Below, one piece after another: positions 60,804 through 64,000 of a DNA stretch of 64,000 nucleotides. Numbering within the stretch: the first letter of the stretch is position 1; each line of letters opens with the position of its first letter. The notes beneath the pieces are model-generated. The model saw only the letters and a list, made by a program, of their open reading frames with translations, did no database searches and was not told the origin of the DNA. Origin of the DNA: Arthrobacter dokdonellae (GTDB taxonomy: Bacteria > Actinomycetota > Actinomycetes > Actinomycetales > Micrococcaceae); the NCBI RefSeq assembly GCF_003268655.1, contig NZ_CP029642.1, positions 62,001 to 126,000 on the forward strand, given 5' to 3'. A program made the translations under genes and the position numbers.

Positions 60804-61966
60804 GGTTCGCCCAGCGGCAGGCGCGCACTGACCAGGAAGCCCCCGGCCGGCGTCGGACCGGCCTCCAGGGTTCCACCGGCGAGCTGGACGCGTTCGCGCA
60901 TGCCGAGCAGGCCAAAGCCCCCAGGCTGCGGCCCGCCGGCGGCGCGGCCGTTGTCCTCCACCCGGACGTGCAAAAACTCCCCTTGGACGGTGACGGCGGC
61001 GGAGACGTGGGACGCGTCGGAATGCCTCATGACGTTGGACAAGGCTTCCGTGACGATCCAGTAGGCCGTCAACTCCAAGAACGGCGAGACCCCGTACGGC
61101 CGCTGCGGCAGCCCCAGCTCCACCGCCAGCCCGCTGGCCCTCGCCTTCTGGGCGACCGCGGGAAGCTGGGCGAGTCCGGGCTGTGGCGCGGGGGCCGCGG
61201 CACCGCCGCCGTTCCCGCCCCGCAGCGTGCGCAGGGTTTCGTGCAGCCCCGGCAGCACGTCGCGTGCGGCAGCACGGACCGCCAGGATGGATTTCCGGGC
61301 CTGGGCCGGGTCGTCGTCCAGTGCGTCAAGGGCAACGCCTGCCTGGACGGCTATGACGGACAGCGTATGGGCGAGGACGTCGTGCAGGTCGCGGGCAATC
61401 AGCAGCCGTTCCGCGGCCATTCGCTCGCGCAGCCTGCCTTCGGCCGCCAGGGACTCCTGCGCCGTGCGGGACTCCAGCGCCATCCTCCGCTGCCGGACCA
61501 CGGCCCCGATGAGGACGCCGGCCCCCATCGACACCGACGGCGCCAGCACGGCCGGCGAATACCAGGGGGCGGCATGGGGCGGGACGACGCTGATGAACTC
61601 GGCCGCCACCGTCAATCCCAGGCCGGCGGCGATGGCCCGCAGGCCGGTCCCGTGCGCCGTGACGGAATAGAACGCCACGAAGAGGACCACCCCCGGCGCC
61701 TCCCCCGGATATCCCAGCAGGTGGTAGGCGTACACGAGCACCAGCGCGGCGAGCGCCACCCGCACGGGCGCCCGGCGGCGGAACAGCAGCACGGCCCCGG
61801 CCGCAACGGCAAGGGCGTAGCCGCCGGCGCCGGGTGGTACGGCAACCTGGCTGTACGTCAGTTCCACCCAGGTGCCGAACGCGGCGAGGGCGGCCGTGCC
61901 GGCGGCCAGCACAAGGTCGGTCCTCACGTCCTCCCGGACCTTCAATGCCGCGTCGCCGCCTTCCAT
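60800..61966 (-). CDS. Sensor histidine kinase, HisKA_3 (NarL-partner) type
   Basis: 388 residues. Four to five TM segments fill residues 18-160 with almost no extracellular loop, so it probably senses within the membrane. Phospho-acceptor H195 is in ARDLHDVLAHTLS; the ATPase domain carries NVMRHSDASHV (N-box) near 290 and GFGLLGMRERVQLAGG near 350. The ABC-2 transporter next to it is a common partner of such kinases in Firmicutes and actinobacteria. Confidence 0.93.
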   Translation of the reverse strand: MEGGDAALKVREDVRTDLVLAAGTAALAAFGTWVELTYSQVAVPPGAGGYALAVAAGAVLLFRRRAPVRVALAALVLVYAYHLLGYPGEAPGVVLFVAFYSVTAHGTGLRAIAAGLGLTVAAEFISVVPPHAAPWYSPAVLAPSVSMGAGVLIGAVVRQRRMALESRTAQESLAAEGRLRERMAAERLLIARDLHDVLAHTLSVIAVQAGVALDALDDDPAQARKSILAVRAAARDVLPGLHETLRTLRGGNGGGAAAPAPQPGLAQLPAVAQKARASGLAVELGLPQRPYGVSPFLELTAYWIVTEALSNVMRHSDASHVSAAVTVQGEFLHVRVEDNGRAAGGPQPGGFGLLGMRERVQLAGGTLEAGPTPAGGFLVSARLPLGEP

Positions 61967-61985
61967 AGCGCCAGCTTAGCCGCGC

Positions 61986-62786
61986 TCAGGCCGCCGGGGC
62001 CGCAACAGCCGGGACCGTACGACGGCGGCCCCGCCCGGGGATGTTCGGCCGGCGGTATGCGGCCACGGCCACCAGGCCCAGCCCGGCACCCCAGGCGGCC
62101 AGGATGGCGGTCCCGGACAGGGTGGGCAGCTGTCCTCCGGCGATCCTCCAGCCCAAGTCTGCCAGCTGGTAGGTGGGCAGGGCGTGGGCAAAATCGGCCA
62201 TGGCGCCAGGAAGGATGGCCGGCGGCACCCAGAGGCCGCCCATGGCGGACATGGCCATGTAGAGCCCGTAGCTCACGGGGTAGGCGCTGTCGGCGCCGAG
62301 GGCGTAGCCAATGGCAATTCCCAGTGCGGCGAACACGGCGCTGCCGGCCCACAGTGCCCCGACCAGGGCCAGCCACTGGCCCGCGGTGAGGGAGACGCCC
62401 TTGGCGAGCGCCGCCGTCGTGCATACCAGGACAATGGCCGGCAGGGCCGTGGCAACGCTCGCGAGCACCTTGGCGGCGAGGACCTGCCAGGTGGGGAGCG
62501 GCATGGCGCGGAGCTGCCGGAGCCAGCCGGCCTGGCGTTCCTCGGCGATGCGCGGGGCCGTCGTGGACAGAACCGCCCAGATGGCGCCGTAGGCGGCCAT
62601 GGCCACCATGATCTCCACCGTGCCCTTCAGCTCCCCCGGCCGGGCGGGGCCGCCGCCGAACAGCGTGGCGAACAGAAGGTAAAAGCCGATGGGGGCCAGG
62701 ACGGCGAGGGCCAGGTATTTGGGGTCGCGGAGCATGCGGACAATCTCAAGACGCAGGAAATAGAGGCCGGGGAAACGGGGGTTCAT
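61986..62786 (-). CDS. ABC-2 type transporter permease
   Basis: 266 residues from ATG 62786, which overlaps the ATPase stop by four bases. Six TM segments: near 22-45, 55-78, 100-125, 133-157, 165-185 and 225-245. LRLEIVRMLRDPKYLALAVLAPIGFYLLFATLF opens it, typical of ABC2_membrane permeases. Exporter with the ATPase encoded at 62783-63754; regulated probably by the two-component genes downstream. Substrate unknown; antimicrobial peptide or lipid-type compounds are the usual ones. Confidence 0.9.
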   Translation of the reverse strand: MNPRFPGLYFLRLEIVRMLRDPKYLALAVLAPIGFYLLFATLFGGGPARPGELKGTVEIMVAMAAYGAIWAVLSTTAPRIAEERQAGWLRQLRAMPLPTWQVLAAKVLASVATALPAIVLVCTTAALAKGVSLTAGQWLALVGALWAGSAVFAALGIAIGYALGADSAYPVSYGLYMAMSAMGGLWVPPAILPGAMADFAHALPTYQLADLGWRIAGGQLPTLSGTAILAAWGAGLGLVAVAAYRRPNIPGRGRRRTVPAVAAPAA

Positions 62787-63754
62787 GACTGCTCCCGGGT
62801 CAGGAGGCGGAACGAATCGTCGAGGGTGGGCGCGGTGACTTCCAGGTCGCGCCACGGAATGGTGCCGGCGGCAAGCGCCCGGACCGTGAGGTCGGGGTCC
62901 GCCGTGCGCAGGCTGGCCCGATGGCCGCGGAGGGCGACGTCGACGGCGCCGGGCAGTGAGACCACCAGGTGACGTGCCGCTCCCTCCGGACCGTCGAGCG
63001 AAAAGCGCAGGGTGCTGGTGCCGGCGAGGCGGCGGATGGCCTCCGGTTCGCCGTCGGCGATGACGGTGCCGGCCCTCATGACGATGGCGCGGGCCGCGTT
63101 TTCGCTGACTTCCTCCAGGTAGTGCGTGGCAAAAAGCAGCGTCCGGCCGGTCCCGGCGTAGGCGCGCATGGCCTGCCAGAACTCGGCCCGGCCGGTGACG
63201 TCAAGGGCGGTGGTGGGCTCGTCCAGGACCAGCACGTCGGGGTTGGCCACGACGGCCAGCGCGAAGCGGAGCCGCTGGGCCTGCCCGCCGGAGAGGCGGC
63301 TGACGCGCCGCCCGGCGACCATGGCCAGCTGGGCCAGCTCCAGCGCCTCCCCGACGGCGAGGGGGTTCGGGTAGAGCCGGCTGCCCAGGGTGAGCAGTTC
63401 CGCCACTGTGACGCCGGGCATGAAGCCGGCGTCCTGAAGCATGGCGGCGATGCGGCCCTGCAGCACAGCCGCACGGGGCGCCCGCCCGCAGATGGCTACG
63501 GCGCCGGAGCTTGGCACGGCCAGGCCAAGCATGACGGAGAGTGTGGTGGACTTTCCGGCGCCGTTGGGGCCGAGCAGCGCCACGGTTTCGCCGCGGGCAA
63601 TGTCAACGTTCAGGTCCTTGACCGCCGCGACGGGCCCGAAGTTTTTGGACACGCCGCGGAGGGAAACGGCGGGTGCTTCGTCAGGTGCGGGTGCAGTGTG
63701 GCGGCCCGGGCTGGGTGCCGGCCGCGTGGTCAGTCTGGTTGGTGGTGCGTTCAT
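62783..63754 (-). CDS. ABC transporter ATP-binding protein
   Basis: 323 residues from ATG 63754. Walker A GPNGAGKS at 62-69, signature LSGGQAQRL near 153-161, Walker B VLVLDEPTTALD near 173-184, switch ATHYLEEVSE near 206-215. A disordered 30-residue head (PPTRLTTRPAPSPGRHTAPAPDE) precedes the domain. First gene of ATPase-permease-kinase-regulator; the frame is open upstream to 63844 but without coding character. Confidence 0.93.
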   Translation of the reverse strand: MNAPPTRLTTRPAPSPGRHTAPAPDEAPAVSLRGVSKNFGPVAAVKDLNVDIARGETVALLGPNGAGKSTTLSVMLGLAVPSSGAVAICGRAPRAAVLQGRIAAMLQDAGFMPGVTVAELLTLGSRLYPNPLAVGEALELAQLAMVAGRRVSRLSGGQAQRLRFALAVVANPDVLVLDEPTTALDVTGRAEFWQAMRAYAGTGRTLLFATHYLEEVSENAARAIVMRAGTVIADGEPEAIRRLAGTSTLRFSLDGPEGAARHLVVSLPGAVDVALRGHRASLRTADPDLTVRALAAGTIPWRDLEVTAPTLDDSFRLLTREQS

Positions 63755-63920
63755 GGCCCCAGTATGCGCCGGGCCGGGCCGCCGGCGCGTCGGTCCCGTG
63801 GACAATCCGGCTACGCCATTGGGACCGGCCCGGACCCGCCGCAACTACGCTGGCTGGAGTACCCGGCGCCGTGATGGGTTCCCCGGTGCGCCCCGTTGCG
63901 CTCCCGCCAGTTGGATCGTT

Positions 63921-63926
63921 TAGTCT
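63921..63926 (+). promoter_or_regulatory. -10 box of leaderless gene at window end
   Basis: TAGTCT, six bases (GCAACC), then the ATG at 63933. Confidence 0.45.
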
Positions 63927-63932
63927 GCAACC

Positions 63933-64000
63933 ATGACGAATGCCGCCGGACAACTGGGAAATGCGGCCGCCGACTGGTGGCACGCCGTGCTGGCCGGGTT
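63933..64000 (+). CDS. Partial CDS, cut by window end
   Basis: Starts MTNAAGQLGNAAADWWHAVLAG and continues beyond the window. 22 residues are too few to name it. Leaderless layout with TAGTCT six bases before the ATG; divergent from the ABC ATPase gene. Confidence 0.6.
   Translation, partial: MTNAAGQLGNAAADWWHAVLAG

Noticed and set aside
1..64000. tRNA, rRNA, insertion sequence or prophage genes
   Set aside because: I looked for cloverleaf-like segments in intergenic gaps and for transposase, integrase or phage motifs in the translated frames and saw none; a dedicated tRNA scan was not possible here.

Overview
The window is high-GC DNA typical of an actinobacterial chromosome of the Arthrobacter type (Micrococcaceae). 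Evidence for this includes frequent GTG and TTG starts, ATGA/GTGA stop-start overlaps, actinobacterial protein types (SirA-like sulfite reductase, APS reductase with CysDN, menaquinone genes with a MenJ-like reductase, PadR/DUF1048/DrrAB), and several genes whose ATG or GTG sits 6-7 nt after a TANNNT -10 box, the layout of leaderless mRNAs. I see no rRNA, tRNA, CRISPR, transposase or phage gene. It reads as core plus catabolic chromosome rather than an accessory island.

Layout. 1-2.3 kb: PadR-controlled DrrAB-type exporter operon with a DUF1048 gene. 2.4-3.0 kb: decayed urea transporter. 3.2-8.9 kb: assimilatory sulfate reduction (cysN, cysD, cysH, sulfite reductase, sirohydrochlorin chelatase). 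9-12.5 kb: MFS and ABC-2 exporters. 12.7-13.8 kb: TRIC-family membrane protein and a SUKH-like protein. 13.9-18.4 and 21.4-24.3 kb: menaquinone synthesis (polyprenyl synthase, menJ-like, menG, menF, menD, menC), split by an amino-acid ABC importer (18.6-21.3 kb). 24.4-29 kb: PAP2 phosphatase, serine hydrolase, yeast-type cytosine deaminase, MFS, metallo-hydrolase.

29-33.4 kb: branched-chain 2-oxoacid dehydrogenase (E1a, E1b, E2) with a divergent Lrp regulator. 33.5-36 kb: APC permease and PEP-mutase/isocitrate-lyase-type enzyme. 36-49.6 kb: a full phenylacetate pathway: paaABCDE plus an epoxidase-product isomerase, paaI, paaK, a TetR regulator, DUF427, then paaZ, a 3-hydroxyacyl-CoA dehydrogenase, an enoyl-CoA hydratase and a thiolase. 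Nearly identical operator-like sites precede the paaA and thiolase operons, and a different palindrome precedes paaI. 49.8-58.8 kb: S9 oligopeptidase, GNAT, remnant of a sugar ABC permease, ackA-pta, a membrane protein, a RIO-type kinase. 58.8-64 kb: an epimerase with an unusual C-terminal module, a two-component system with an ABC-2 transporter, and the start of a further gene.

The most distinctive non-coding signal is a set of long, unrelated-in-sequence inverted repeats, mostly between convergent genes (13.85, 21.32, 44.32, 52.02 kb), with one (49.68 kb) overlapping a promoter instead. A short dispersed element (GGTTGAGCTTGTCGAAACC) has entered the 3' end of pta and, in variant form, the menD coding sequence. 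I found no clear novel defence or biosynthetic system; the epimerase fusion, the repeats and the operator set deserve the closest look.
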